From Bacteroidia bacterium (GTDB taxonomy: Bacteria > Bacteroidota > Bacteroidia > B-17B0 > Aurantibacillaceae): 33,015 nucleotides of DNA. The DNA is taken from positions 1-33,015 of the forward strand of contig JADLER010000069.1 of the NCBI GenBank assembly GCA_020846025.1, read 5' to 3'. This document shows, in pieces, positions 16,256 to 24,519 of this stretch (positions are counted from its first letter, which is position 1; every line of letters starts with the position of its first letter). The position numbers and the translations under genes are program-made. The notes below the pieces were generated by a model, which saw only the letters and a list, made by a program, of their open reading frames with translations, was not told where the DNA came from and made no database searches.

Positions 16256-17683
16256 ATGAGTACTAAAAAACAATACACACACGATGATAACCGCGACCAA
16301 TCTTTTAGAGATACAATAGCCACGGTAAATGAAGAAGGAAAAAGAGTATGGGTATTTCCAACAAAACCTTTTGGCAAACTATATAATTTAAGAACGTATT
16401 TTACATGGTTGTATTTAGCACTTTTTTTTGCCTTACCTTTTATAAAGTATAACCAACAACCGCTGTTTTTATTTAATATTCCAGAAAAGAAATTTATCAT
16501 TTTTGGAGCTATTTTTTGGCCTCAAGACTTTTTCCTTTTCATGTTAGGAATGTTGATCTTTATTGTTTTCATTGCTTTATTTACAGTTGTATTCGGGCGG
16601 ATATTCTGCGGATGGGCTTGTCCACAAACCATTTTCATGGAAATGATTTTTAGAAAAATTGAATATTGGATAGAAGGCGATGCAAGCTACCAAAAAGCGC
16701 TAAACAAAATGCCTTGGAATGCCGAAAAAATAAGGAAACGCCTTTTAAAATTCATTATCTTTTTTTCTATATCTTTTATCGTTTCGCTTACGTTTTTCAG
16801 TTACATTATAAGTGTAGATGAAGTTTTTAGAATTATTAATAGCCCGGCTCAAAATAAAGGTACTGTTATTGGAATTTTAATATTTACATCTGTTTTCTTT
16901 TGGGTGTATTGGTGGTTCAGAGAGCAAGTATGTATTATTGTGTGTCCTTATGGTCGCATGCAAGGTGTTTTATTAGATCAAAATTCAATTGTAGTTGCGT
17001 ACGATTATGTAAGAGGAGAAGAACGTCATAAATTTAAGAAAAATGAAGAACGTACTGGTGGTGATTGCATTGATTGTAATTTATGTGTTAAAGTTTGTCC
17101 TACGGGTATTGACATTAGAAATGGTACTCAACTTGAGTGTGTGAATTGCACGGCATGTATAGATGCTTGTGACCACATGATGGAAAGCGTAGGCTTGCCA
17201 ACTGGATTAATTAGATACGACTCGGAAAACGGTATTAAGAATAAAAAGAAACTAACCATAAGTAATCGTATTAAAGCCTACTCAGCCGTATTGTTAGTAT
17301 TATTAGGTGTAGAAGTGTTTTTATTGTCAACACGTTCTGATTATGATGCGACTATACTAAGAGCCAAAGGCATGTTATTCCAAAAACAACCAAATAATCA
17401 ATTAAGTAATTTATACACCATAAAACTTATCAATAAAACTCGAAAACAATTACCCGTTGAGCTAAAAGTAGAGAACATGAGTAATTATAAAATCCAAATG
17501 GTGGGCAAAGATATCTCAGTTAAACCAGAAGATATTTCAATGGGAGAATTTTTTGTATTCTTAAATGAATCAGATGTAACAAAACGTAAAGTAGATTTAA
17601 CGATTGGAATTTATTCTCATGGTAAATTAATTAAGAAAGTAAAAACTAATTTTCTAGGTCCAATAAAATTTAATAATCATTAG
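16256..17683 (+). CDS. ccoG: cbb3 oxidase accessory protein CcoG (polyferredoxin, FixG/RdxA)
   Basis: CcoG is a membrane polyferredoxin, reported to reduce copper for cbb3 assembly. The frame is open from an ATG at 16223, but that start would overlap ccoP. The ATG at 16256, four bases after the ccoP stop, gives the usual N-terminus (MSTKKQYTHDDNRDQSFRDT) and a product of 475 residues. It has membrane helices, the conserved FGRIFCGWACPQTIFMEMIF and CIIVCPYGRMQGV blocks, and two 4Fe-4S motifs: cysteines 271, 274, 277, 281 and 295, 298, 301, 305. The C-terminal domain (about 350-475) is Ig-like, as expected of the CcoG accessory domain. A 41-base gap separates it from ccoH. Confidence 0.94.
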   Translation: MSTKKQYTHDDNRDQSFRDTIATVNEEGKRVWVFPTKPFGKLYNLRTYFTWLYLALFFALPFIKYNQQPLFLFNIPEKKFIIFGAIFWPQDFFLFMLGMLIFIVFIALFTVVFGRIFCGWACPQTIFMEMIFRKIEYWIEGDASYQKALNKMPWNAEKIRKRLLKFIIFFSISFIVSLTFFSYIISVDEVFRIINSPAQNKGTVIGILIFTSVFFWVYWWFREQVCIIVCPYGRMQGVLLDQNSIVVAYDYVRGEERHKFKKNEERTGGDCIDCNLCVKVCPTGIDIRNGTQLECVNCTACIDACDHMMESVGLPTGLIRYDSENGIKNKKKLTISNRIKAYSAVLLVLLGVEVFLLSTRSDYDATILRAKGMLFQKQPNNQLSNLYTIKLINKTRKQLPVELKVENMSNYKIQMVGKDISVKPEDISMGEFFVFLNESDVTKRKVDLTIGIYSHGKLIKKVKTNFLGPIKFNNH

Positions 17684-17724
17684 TTATTTACTATTCATTA
17701 TGTTTCAACTTAAAAAATAATAAT

Positions 17725-18159
17725 ATGAGTTTTATAACTAAAATAGCCATTTTATTCATAGGTTTTATAAGTTTAATAATAACTTTAGTTGTTAAATGTC
17801 ATAACACCAATGTAGATTTAGTAAGTGATGATTATTATACTCAGGAATTAAAATATCAAGAAAAACTTAATGCCATGAATAATGAGAAATCATTACCACA
17901 TAGCATCTCTCATGTTGTGGCAGATAATAGCATCACACTGAATATTGACTCATCACTTGTATCGGACGATTTTTCGGGTGATATTAATTTCTTTAGACCA
18001 TCAGACGCTAGCAAAGATGTGAAAATGAAGATGAACTTTAATCATTTACAACAAGTTATTAGTACTGATGCTTTAGTAAGAGGCGTATATAAAATGCAAT
18101 TATCGTGGAGTAGCCATGGCAAACAGTATTATAAAGAGAATGTTATTTTTGTGAATTAA
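17725..18159 (+). CDS. ccoH: cbb3 oxidase assembly protein CcoH/FixH-like
   Basis: The 144-residue product has one N-terminal membrane helix (AILFIGFISLIITLVVKC) followed by the FixH signature VDLVSDDYYTQELKYQEKLNAM. A beta-rich extracytoplasmic domain follows, ending in GVYKMQLSWSSHGKQYYKEN. FixH/CcoH proteins associate with the cbb3 complex and aid a late assembly step. Position after ccoG agrees. The next gene begins one base after the stop, so translation is probably coupled. Confidence 0.88.
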   Translation: MSFITKIAILFIGFISLIITLVVKCHNTNVDLVSDDYYTQELKYQEKLNAMNNEKSLPHSISHVVADNSITLNIDSSLVSDDFSGDINFFRPSDASKDVKMKMNFNHLQQVISTDALVRGVYKMQLSWSSHGKQYYKENVIFVN

Positions 18160-18160
18160 C

Positions 18161-18916
18161 ATGTCATTATTTCTGGCGGCCATATCATTGGGTTTATTAG
18201 GTAGCTTCCACTGCATAGGAATGTGTGGCCCCATTGCTCTTGCTTTACCAGTTCATCAATATTCAACATTAAATAAATATATTGGTATTTTACTATATAA
18301 TGTAGGACGCGTACTCACCTACTCTATCTTAGGATTAATTTTTGGTCTATTAGGTCAATCGTTCTTTATCGGGGGTTTTCAACAAGCCGTTTCTATAAGT
18401 ATTGGTGCCGTTTTATTACTATCGGTTTTTTTTACTCATACATCTATTTTAAACACTCCTAAATTTTCAAGCATTACTATTTTCATCTCCAGATTACAAT
18501 ACAAGCTAAGCACATTTTTTCAAAAAAAAGGTTTACACTTTTTATTTTTAATCGGAATTTTAAATGGCTTATTACCATGTGGTTTAGTTTACATCGGAAT
18601 TGCTGGAGCCATTGCCACAGGACATTATTTAAAAGGCGCCGAGTTTATGTTGTTTTTTGGCATCGGAACTATACCTGTTATGTATGTAGTAGCATTTTTA
18701 GGCCAATTTATCTCGATTAAATTTAGAAACATCATTAAAAAATCAATGCCTGTTGTAATTTCTGTAATGGCATTATTATTAATTATAAGAGGTTTAAATC
18801 TAGGAATACCCTATTTAAGCCCTCTAGCACAAAAAGAATCAAAAACTATATCCTGTTGTGAAACAACTACTAGTACACAACAAGAGAAATCGTGTTGTGC
18901 CAAGAAATTTGATTAG
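18161..18916 (+). CDS. DsbD_2/TauE-like membrane protein with Cys-rich tail, cco-cluster type
   Basis: The 251-residue product has about six membrane helices and belongs to the DsbD_2 / sulfite exporter TauE-SafE-like group that commonly ends cco clusters. Helix 1 carries the family motif SFHCIGMCGP (His17, Cys18, Cys22). A second pair, NGLLPCGLVY, lies near 135. The soluble C-terminus is Cys-rich: CC at 232-233 and CC at 245-246. Membrane Cys/His pairs plus a CC tail fit copper or thiol handling during cbb3 maturation; this is inference from context, not proven. It overlaps nothing, but its stop is only 12 bases from the stop of the convergent glyS gene, with no hairpin between. The older name 'sulfite exporter' is probably misleading. 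Confidence 0.82.
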   Translation: MSLFLAAISLGLLGSFHCIGMCGPIALALPVHQYSTLNKYIGILLYNVGRVLTYSILGLIFGLLGQSFFIGGFQQAVSISIGAVLLLSVFFTHTSILNTPKFSSITIFISRLQYKLSTFFQKKGLHFLFLIGILNGLLPCGLVYIGIAGAIATGHYLKGAEFMLFFGIGTIPVMYVVAFLGQFISIKFRNIIKKSMPVVISVMALLLIIRGLNLGIPYLSPLAQKESKTISCCETTTSTQQEKSCCAKKFD

Positions 18917-18928
18917 ATACCAATTTCA

Positions 18929-20506
18929 TTATAAACTTCTTAATAAACTTTGAATGGTTGTTCTTTCAGTTAAAAATTGATGTAACTGAGAAATAGCAAT
19001 ACGCTCTTGTTTCATGGTAACGCGATCTCTAACAGTTACTGTATTATCTTCTAAACTTTGATGATCTACTGTAATACAAAAGGGTGTTCCAATAGCATCT
19101 TGTCTTCTGTAGCGTTTCCCAACTGTGTCTTTCTCGTCATACGCCAACATAAAATCAAACTTCAAAGTTGTCATAATGCTTTCAGCCAATTCAGGTAAAC
19201 CATCTTTTTTAACTAATGGAAAGATAGCGGCTTTATACGGAGCTAGTGCAGCAGGTAAATTTAAAACGGTACGACTATCTCCACCTTCTAGTGGTTCCTC
19301 AATAAGTGCTGATGATAAAATAGATAAGAATAAGCGATCTAATCCTACAGATGTTTCAACAACATAAGGCACGTAACTCTCATTCAATTCTGGATCAAAA
19401 TATTGTAATTTTTTTCCTGAATACTCTTGATGTTGTTTTAAATCGAAATCGGTACGAGAATGAATTCCCTCTAATTCTTTAAAACCAAATGGAAACTGAT
19501 GTTCTATATCGCAAGCTGCATTTGCATAATGTGCCAATTTGATATGGTCATGATAACGATATTTATCAGAGCCTAGACCAAGTGATAAGTGCCAGTTTAA
19601 ACGCGCTTTTTTCCAATATTCATACCATTCCATTTCGGTACCTGGTTTCACAAAAAACTGCATTTCCATTTGCTCAAACTCACGCATACGGAAAATAAAC
19701 TGGCGAGCCACAATCTCATTTCGAAAAGCTTTTCCAGTTTGAGCAATTCCAAAAGGAATTTTCATACGTCCAGTTTTTTGAACATTCAAATAATTCACAA
19801 AAATACCTTGAGCCGTTTCTGGTCGTAAATAAATGGTATTTGCCTCATCACTCACCGAACCAATAGATGTACTAAACATCAAATTAAATTGCCTCACATC
19901 CGTCCAGTTTCTACTACCACTTATCGGACATACAATTTCTAAATCAACAATAATTTGTTTTACCTCTTCAAGGTTATTTGCGTTCATCGCATTTTTAAAA
20001 CGCTCATTTACCTCATCAATCTTTTTTTGATATTCTAATACGCGAGCATTTGTAGATTTAAACATAGTGGCATCAAAATTCTCGAAACGCTTAGAGGCTT
20101 TCTCAACTTCTTTATTGATTTTATCTTCTATCTTAGCAACAGCATCTTCAATTAAGACATCAGCACGATAACGTTTTTTGCTGTCTTTATTATCTATTAA
20201 TGGATCATTAAACGCATCAACATGCCCACTAGCTTTCCAAGTTGTGGGATGCATAAATATAGCTGCATCTATACCTACAATATTTTCGTGCATTTGCACC
20301 ATGGCTTTCCACCAATATTCTCTAATATTCTTTTTTAGTTCAGCACCTAATTGGCCGTAATCATACACAGCACTTAAGCCGTCATAAATCTCCGAACTTG
20401 GGAATATAAACCCGTATTCCTTACTATGAGAAATAACATTCTTAAAAAAATCTTCAGGTTTAAGATTGGTGTTTTTATTAGTGGCTGATGTAGATTGATT
20501 ACTCAT
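18929..20506 (-). CDS. glyQS: Glycyl-tRNA synthetase, class II dimeric type
   Basis: It charges tRNA-Gly with glycine using ATP in the cytoplasm. The 525-residue product is the single-chain alpha2 type, not the alpha2beta2 type. Visible motifs: YGFIFPSSEIYDGLSAVYDYG near 31-51, WKASGHVDAFNDPL near 90-102, GSRNWTDVRQFNLMF near 197, YLRPETAQGIFVNYL (class II motif 1 region), AQTGKAFRNEI and RMREFEQMEMQFFV (motif 2), and VETSVGLDRLFLSIL (motif 3). The C-terminal anticodon-binding domain runs from APYKAAIFPL to the end. A -7 element on the minus strand at 20533-20540 lies 27 bases upstream of the start. It is divergent from the TPR/phosphatase gene and convergent with the cco cluster. Confidence 0.96.
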   Translation of the reverse strand: MSNQSTSATNKNTNLKPEDFFKNVISHSKEYGFIFPSSEIYDGLSAVYDYGQLGAELKKNIREYWWKAMVQMHENIVGIDAAIFMHPTTWKASGHVDAFNDPLIDNKDSKKRYRADVLIEDAVAKIEDKINKEVEKASKRFENFDATMFKSTNARVLEYQKKIDEVNERFKNAMNANNLEEVKQIIVDLEIVCPISGSRNWTDVRQFNLMFSTSIGSVSDEANTIYLRPETAQGIFVNYLNVQKTGRMKIPFGIAQTGKAFRNEIVARQFIFRMREFEQMEMQFFVKPGTEMEWYEYWKKARLNWHLSLGLGSDKYRYHDHIKLAHYANAACDIEHQFPFGFKELEGIHSRTDFDLKQHQEYSGKKLQYFDPELNESYVPYVVETSVGLDRLFLSILSSALIEEPLEGGDSRTVLNLPAALAPYKAAIFPLVKKDGLPELAESIMTTLKFDFMLAYDEKDTVGKRYRRQDAIGTPFCITVDHQSLEDNTVTVRDRVTMKQERIAISQLHQFLTERTTIQSLLRSL

Positions 20507-20532
20507 AAATTTATTCTTAAAAAAATATTTGC

Positions 20533-20540
20533 CAAAGTTA
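20533..20540 (-). promoter_or_regulatory. Bacteroidota -7 promoter element of glyQS
   Basis: Reads TAACTTTG on the minus strand, an exact TAnnTTTG match. Transcription start is expected near 20525 and the leader is about 20 bases before ATG 20506. Confidence 0.55.
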
Positions 20541-20594
20541 AGAGTTTGATTGATAAAATAGACTGAATATATCCTTATTTTTAGTAAGTTTTGT

Positions 20595-20602
20595 TATATT
20601 TG
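20595..20602 (+). promoter_or_regulatory. Bacteroidota -7 promoter element of the TPR/SpoIIE gene
   Basis: TATATTTG is an exact TAnnTTTG match ending 16 bases before ATG 20619, giving a leader of about 10 bases. Confidence 0.5.
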
Positions 20603-20618
20603 ATATGATTAGTACAAG

Positions 20619-22775
20619 ATGAAAGAAGTTAGGCTTATAATCTTATTTAGTTTAATAATGGGATTTGTTTATTCTCAAGACCATAAAGTAATAGATTCTG
20701 TTAAATCTATCCTTAAACAACATCTTAATTCTACTAAATCAAAAAAAGACACAACCACATTAAACTTATATCAACAATTAGGCGAACTATATGAAGAATT
20801 GGATTTGGATTCAGCTATTCATCACTATTCACTAGCAAGAATTTGCGCTCAAAGTTTACATGATAACCTTAAAGAAGCAAGCATTTCAATTTCATTAGGT
20901 CAATGTTACTATCTATTTGGCAACTACGATGAATCATTAAAAATATACTTGAAAGGAAAAGAAAATCTTAAAACATTTCAATCAAAAACTGAAGATTCGA
21001 ATTTAAAGAAAGAAAAACTCTTATCTATATTTGACGGTGGAATTGGCAACATTTATTACGAACAGGCTAATTATACCAAAGCTTTAGAGTTTTATTTTAA
21101 TGCTTTAAAAATTAAACTAAAAATTGGAGATAAAAGAGGACAAGCCAGTAATTTAGGAAACATAGGACTCATATATTCTGAACAACAAGATTATGCAAAA
21201 GCTTTAGAATATTATAATAGGGCAATAGTATTAAACAAGGAAACTGGTAATATGAAATTTTTGGCTAGTAATTATGTAAATGTAGGTAATATCTATCTTG
21301 ATAAACTCAATTACAACGAGGCACTACATTATTTCCAAGAATCACTTTCAATTCAAAAAAAACTAGGAAATAAATCTAAACAAGCTATTATTTATAACAA
21401 TATTGGCATTGTTTACGACGAACAAGGAGATTATAAAAAGGCTTTAGACTTTTATCAAAATGCTTTAAAAATTAATACTGAGTTAGGTAGTGAGAAATAT
21501 ACAGTAGCTAACCATATAAATATAGGAGCAATGTGCATTGAATTAAAAAAGTACAATGAAGCGGAACGTCATCTGAATATTGCCAAAGACAAAGCATTAG
21601 AAATGGGATTGATTTTTTCGATAGAAGAATGTTATAATGTATTAACCACTTTATATAAGAAAACCAATCGCTTTAAGGAAGCATTTGAGGCATATCAAAA
21701 ACAAATTACATACAGAGACAGTATTATGAGTGAGAAAAATCAAAAAGCATTAGTTGAAAAAGAGATGCAATTTGAATTTGACAAAAAACAAGCTCAACAA
21801 AAAGCAGAACAAGATAAAAAAGACTTATTAGTACAAGAAGACAAAAAAAAACAAAAACTTATTACCTATTCTATCACTGGTTTTGCCTTTCTACTACTTA
21901 TATTGGCATTAGTTATTTTTAGAAATTTAAAAATTAGTCAAAGAAAAAGTAGCATTATTACTAATCAAAAACTAATCATCGAAGAAAGACACAAAGAGAT
22001 TACCGATTCCATCCATTATGCCGAACGCATACAACGTTCGTTATTAGCAAGTAAACAAATGTTAGATGAAAATTTAGGTGAATACTTTGTATTTTTTAAA
22101 CCCAAAGATGTAGTAAGTGGCGATTTTTATTGGGCTACTTCTGTCGTCAGTTCGAGTGTAGTCGAGAACTTCATCCTCGCCACCGCCGACAGCACAGGCC
22201 ACGGCGTTCCTGGAGCTATTATGAGTATTTTAAACATTGCTTGTTTAAATGAAGCTGTAAAAGAAGGTTACACGCTTCCAAACGAAATATTAAATCGTAC
22301 CCGTAAAGAAGTTATTAATGTACTTAAACGAGATGGCAGCCCCGAAGGCGGAAAAGACGGAATGGATTGCAGCTTGCTGGTTTTCAACCAAGATAAAACC
22401 AAACTACTAATAGCAGCCGCCAACAACCCTGTGTGGATTATAAAAAACTCGAGCACTGAGGCTCTCGAAGTGCACGAAATAAAACCCGACAAAATGCCCG
22501 TTGGTAAACACGATAAACAACACATACCTTTTACTTTGCATGAAATACCATTACAAAAAGGAGATGTTATTTACACCTTAACAGATGGCTTCCCCGACCA
22601 GTTTGGCGGAGAAAAAGGTAAAAAGTTTATGAGTAAAAACCTGCGCGAATTGCTTGCAGCCAATGCACACTTAACAATGGCAGAACAAAAACAATTACTC
22701 GAAACTACCTTCATCAATTGGAAAAAAGATGTAGAACAAGTAGATGATGTAACGGTAATTGGGGTTAGGGTATGA
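20619..22775 (+). CDS. TPR-sensor SpoIIE-type serine/threonine phosphatase
   Basis: The 718-residue product has a signal peptide (MKEVRLIILFSLIMGFVYSQ) and about seven TPR repeats from 45 to 385 (for example NIGLIYSEQQDYAKALEYYN, NNIGIVYDEQGDYKKALDFY). A charged coiled coil follows to about 410, then one membrane helix (ITYSITGFAFLLLILALVIF), a linker helix (IHYAERIQRSLL) and a C-terminal SpoIIE/PP2C_2 domain. Phosphatase motifs: FKPKDVVSGDFYW near 485-500, ATADSTGHGVPGAIM, DGMDCSLLVF, LTDGFPDQFGG and DVTVIGVRV, with the expected metal-binding aspartates. The topology is a periplasmic TPR sensor controlling a cytoplasmic phosphatase, probably of an anti-anti-sigma protein; the partner is not nearby. 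The TPR repeats share near-identical DNA (about 21078 and 21438). Two in-frame palindromes and a GC-rich patch interrupt the phosphatase domain. Confidence 0.9.
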   Translation: MKEVRLIILFSLIMGFVYSQDHKVIDSVKSILKQHLNSTKSKKDTTTLNLYQQLGELYEELDLDSAIHHYSLARICAQSLHDNLKEASISISLGQCYYLFGNYDESLKIYLKGKENLKTFQSKTEDSNLKKEKLLSIFDGGIGNIYYEQANYTKALEFYFNALKIKLKIGDKRGQASNLGNIGLIYSEQQDYAKALEYYNRAIVLNKETGNMKFLASNYVNVGNIYLDKLNYNEALHYFQESLSIQKKLGNKSKQAIIYNNIGIVYDEQGDYKKALDFYQNALKINTELGSEKYTVANHINIGAMCIELKKYNEAERHLNIAKDKALEMGLIFSIEECYNVLTTLYKKTNRFKEAFEAYQKQITYRDSIMSEKNQKALVEKEMQFEFDKKQAQQKAEQDKKDLLVQEDKKKQKLITYSITGFAFLLLILALVIFRNLKISQRKSSIITNQKLIIEERHKEITDSIHYAERIQRSLLASKQMLDENLGEYFVFFKPKDVVSGDFYWATSVVSSSVVENFILATADSTGHGVPGAIMSILNIACLNEAVKEGYTLPNEILNRTRKEVINVLKRDGSPEGGKDGMDCSLLVFNQDKTKLLIAAANNPVWIIKNSSTEALEVHEIKPDKMPVGKHDKQHIPFTLHEIPLQKGDVIYTLTDGFPDQFGGEKGKKFMSKNLRELLAANAHLTMAEQKQLLETTFINWKKDVEQVDDVTVIGVRV
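22149..22170 (+). repeat. REP-like palindrome in frame within the phosphatase domain
   Basis: Imperfect hairpin: AGTT+CGA (22149-22155), loop GTGTAG, TCG, a 2-base AG bulge, then AACT (to 22170). It encodes residues 511-517 (SSSVVEN), between the conserved GDFYW and ATADSTGHG blocks. The core TTCGAG...GTCGAGAA resembles short palindromes that I recall from Bacteroidota intergenic regions; not checked. Confidence 0.5.
22453..22473 (+). repeat. Second REP-like palindrome in frame within the phosphatase domain
   Basis: Imperfect hairpin: GCACT+GAG (22453-22460), loop GCT, CTC, a 2-base GA bulge, AGTGC. It has the same plan as the element at 22149, with the 2-base bulge on the 3' arm. It encodes part of residues 612-618 (STEALEV) in a loop before DKMPVG. 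It resembles the widespread CACTGAG..TGTCGAAGTG-type repeats recalled from bacterial genomes. Confidence 0.5.
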
Positions 22776-22895
22776 TTTATTTTCTTGTATTCAACTCTCC
22801 TAAATACTCATTTATTATATTAAAAAATACTCATTATTGTATTGCTAAAAATCTAAACCGTTTATATTGTTAAAATAATGAGATAAGTATCTTTT

Positions 22896-22903
22896 TAAAT
22901 TTG
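22896..22903 (+). promoter_or_regulatory. Bacteroidota -7 promoter element
   Basis: TAAATTTG matches TAnnTTTG exactly, 53 bases before ATG 22956. The leader would be about 46 bases, longer than for other genes here. It probably drives the PKD/T9SS protein gene. Confidence 0.4.
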
Positions 22904-22955
22904 TTTAGTAAATTTTAATTGCTTCACTTTACATAAACTTTAAAAATATAAAAAT

Positions 22956-24416
22956 ATGAAAACAACATTTACTCAAAATTTATGTTCTTTTGTACTAACT
23001 ATTCTATCATTTGCAAGTATTGCTCAATGTCCTACTGTAACTAATATGAGTGTTACTATGGGGGCAAATGGCACTGCAACTGTTTCTACTATATTATCGG
23101 GTTCTCCTAACTATGGAGCTTTTTGGTATTATTGGACAGAAACACCAAATGCAACTCAAACTTCACAAACCGTAAGTCAAACAGAAAGTTCTGTTGGATA
23201 TCAATTTCCAGCAAATGGTTCTTATACTATTAATGTCTTTATCAATGACTCCATAAGTGGTTGTAGTTCATCTGGTAGTACAGTTGTAACAATAAGTAAT
23301 TTATCTGCAAATAGTTGTGGAGCATCCTTTTATTTTTATACTGATAGTGCCACTTGTGTTACAAATTTTGTAAATACCTCTGTTGGTAGTAACTTAACTT
23401 CTAATTGGATAATAAACGGAGTACCTTATTCTACAGCAAGCCCTACTGTATCATTACCAGATGGTTATTATTATGCCTATTTAACGGTTTCCTCTGCTGG
23501 AACGGCTTGTGATTCAACTTATCAAGGCATTGTAATAAATTGTAGTGGTAATTTCACTAATTCAGCATGTCAATCATCATTTTATGCATACACAGATTCT
23601 AATTGTGTTACAAATTTAATTAGCACAAGTGTAAATACAGGAATGGAAACATGGTCAATAGATGGTACAAATGTTGGCACTGTGTTTAATCCATCCTATT
23701 CGCTTTCAAATGGAAGTCATACAGTAACACTTTATTCGTACACTCCTATTGGCGCTTTATGTGATTCTTCTACTCAAATTTTAAATATCTCATGTAGTAG
23801 TGGCACAGTATCGCCTATTGGATGCCAATCTAATCCACAATTCCTTTTATTTGCCGACTCAATAAATACTGGCAATTATTATGCGTATAACTACTCTTGG
23901 TCAACTGGTACAACATCTTATTTATGGGATTTTGGCGATGGCACAACTTCAACTTTAGCAAACCCTATTCATCAATATTTAATACCAGGACAATACATTG
24001 TCTGCTTAACAGTAACAGGAACATACACAAATGCCTTGGGTGTAGCTTCTACTTGTAGTAATACATATTGTGATTCATCAAGTGTACATCGTATTGCTTC
24101 TGGTTTTCAAATGTCTAAAATATCTATATTACCACCTCCAATAGTAACTAGTTTGAATACTACATTAACCTCTAATATTGGTTTACTTGCTTATCCTAAT
24201 CCCTTTAAAGATGAATTAACCATCGAAGTTAAATCAACTAATATATCCCAACTTCAAATTATTTTAATAGACGCATTAGGAAGAGAAGTATTAAAAGAGA
24301 CTTTACAAAATGAAAAGACAAAAATTAATACGAGTAATTTACCACAAGGAGTTTATGGATTAAACTTATTATCTAAAGAAGGACAAAATATAAAATCTAT
24401 TAAACTAATTAAATAA
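22956..24416 (+). CDS. T9SS-secreted PKD-domain protein
   Basis: The 486-residue product has a signal peptide ending in FASIAQ. Three related Cys-containing modules follow (CGASFYFYTDSATCVTNFVN near 120, CQSSFYAYTDSNCVTNLIST near 205, CQSNPQFLLFADS near 290). A PKD domain sits at about 305-360 with the hallmark SYLWDFGDGTTSTLANPIHQ and YIVCLTVTG. The last 80 residues are a type A T9SS sorting domain (LAYPNPFKDELTIEV, IILIDALGREVLKE, NLPQGVYGLNLL, KSIKLIK). The protein is expected on the cell surface or in the medium; PKD domains usually serve adhesion or spacing. No catalytic domain is seen. The repeated Cys modules suggest internal duplication. It is a single gene with its own promoter-like element and a strong terminator at 24431. 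Confidence 0.87.
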   Translation: MKTTFTQNLCSFVLTILSFASIAQCPTVTNMSVTMGANGTATVSTILSGSPNYGAFWYYWTETPNATQTSQTVSQTESSVGYQFPANGSYTINVFINDSISGCSSSGSTVVTISNLSANSCGASFYFYTDSATCVTNFVNTSVGSNLTSNWIINGVPYSTASPTVSLPDGYYYAYLTVSSAGTACDSTYQGIVINCSGNFTNSACQSSFYAYTDSNCVTNLISTSVNTGMETWSIDGTNVGTVFNPSYSLSNGSHTVTLYSYTPIGALCDSSTQILNISCSSGTVSPIGCQSNPQFLLFADSINTGNYYAYNYSWSTGTTSYLWDFGDGTTSTLANPIHQYLIPGQYIVCLTVTGTYTNALGVASTCSNTYCDSSSVHRIASGFQMSKISILPPPIVTSLNTTLTSNIGLLAYPNPFKDELTIEVKSTNISQLQIILIDALGREVLKETLQNEKTKINTSNLPQGVYGLNLLSKEGQNIKSIKLIK

Positions 24417-24430
24417 ACATTACTTAATCT

Positions 24431-24469
24431 TAATAAGAAAAGCCCCAAAAATTGGGGCTTTTCTTATTA
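24431..24469. terminator. Strong bidirectional intrinsic terminator
   Basis: Perfect 18-bp inverted repeat, arms 24431-24448 and 24452-24469, loop AAA, GC core GCCCC/GGGGC flanked by A-rich and T-rich ends. It lies between the convergent genes ending at 24416 (+) and 24520 (-) and can terminate both. Confidence 0.92.
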
Positions 24470-24519
24470 TAAGCATCAATTTTAATTGTTAATTAAATCC
24501 ATTAATAACAGAATTCACC

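Noticed and set aside
10046-18916. The cco block considered as a novel gene system
   Set aside because: Gene content and order match known Bacteroidota cbb3 oxidase clusters; only the regulation and the last membrane protein are open questions.
21078-21480. Near-identical DNA segments (AATGCTTTAAAAATTAA at two places) considered as a mobile repeat
   Set aside because: They lie in register within consecutive TPR repeats and are explained by tandem repeat duplication.
22802-22882. Short direct repeats (AAATACTCATT, twice, 23 bases apart) and a 9-base inverted repeat CTCATTATT/AATAATGAG
   Set aside because: Very AT-rich intergenic DNA where such matches are expected by chance; no more than two copies and no gene signal.
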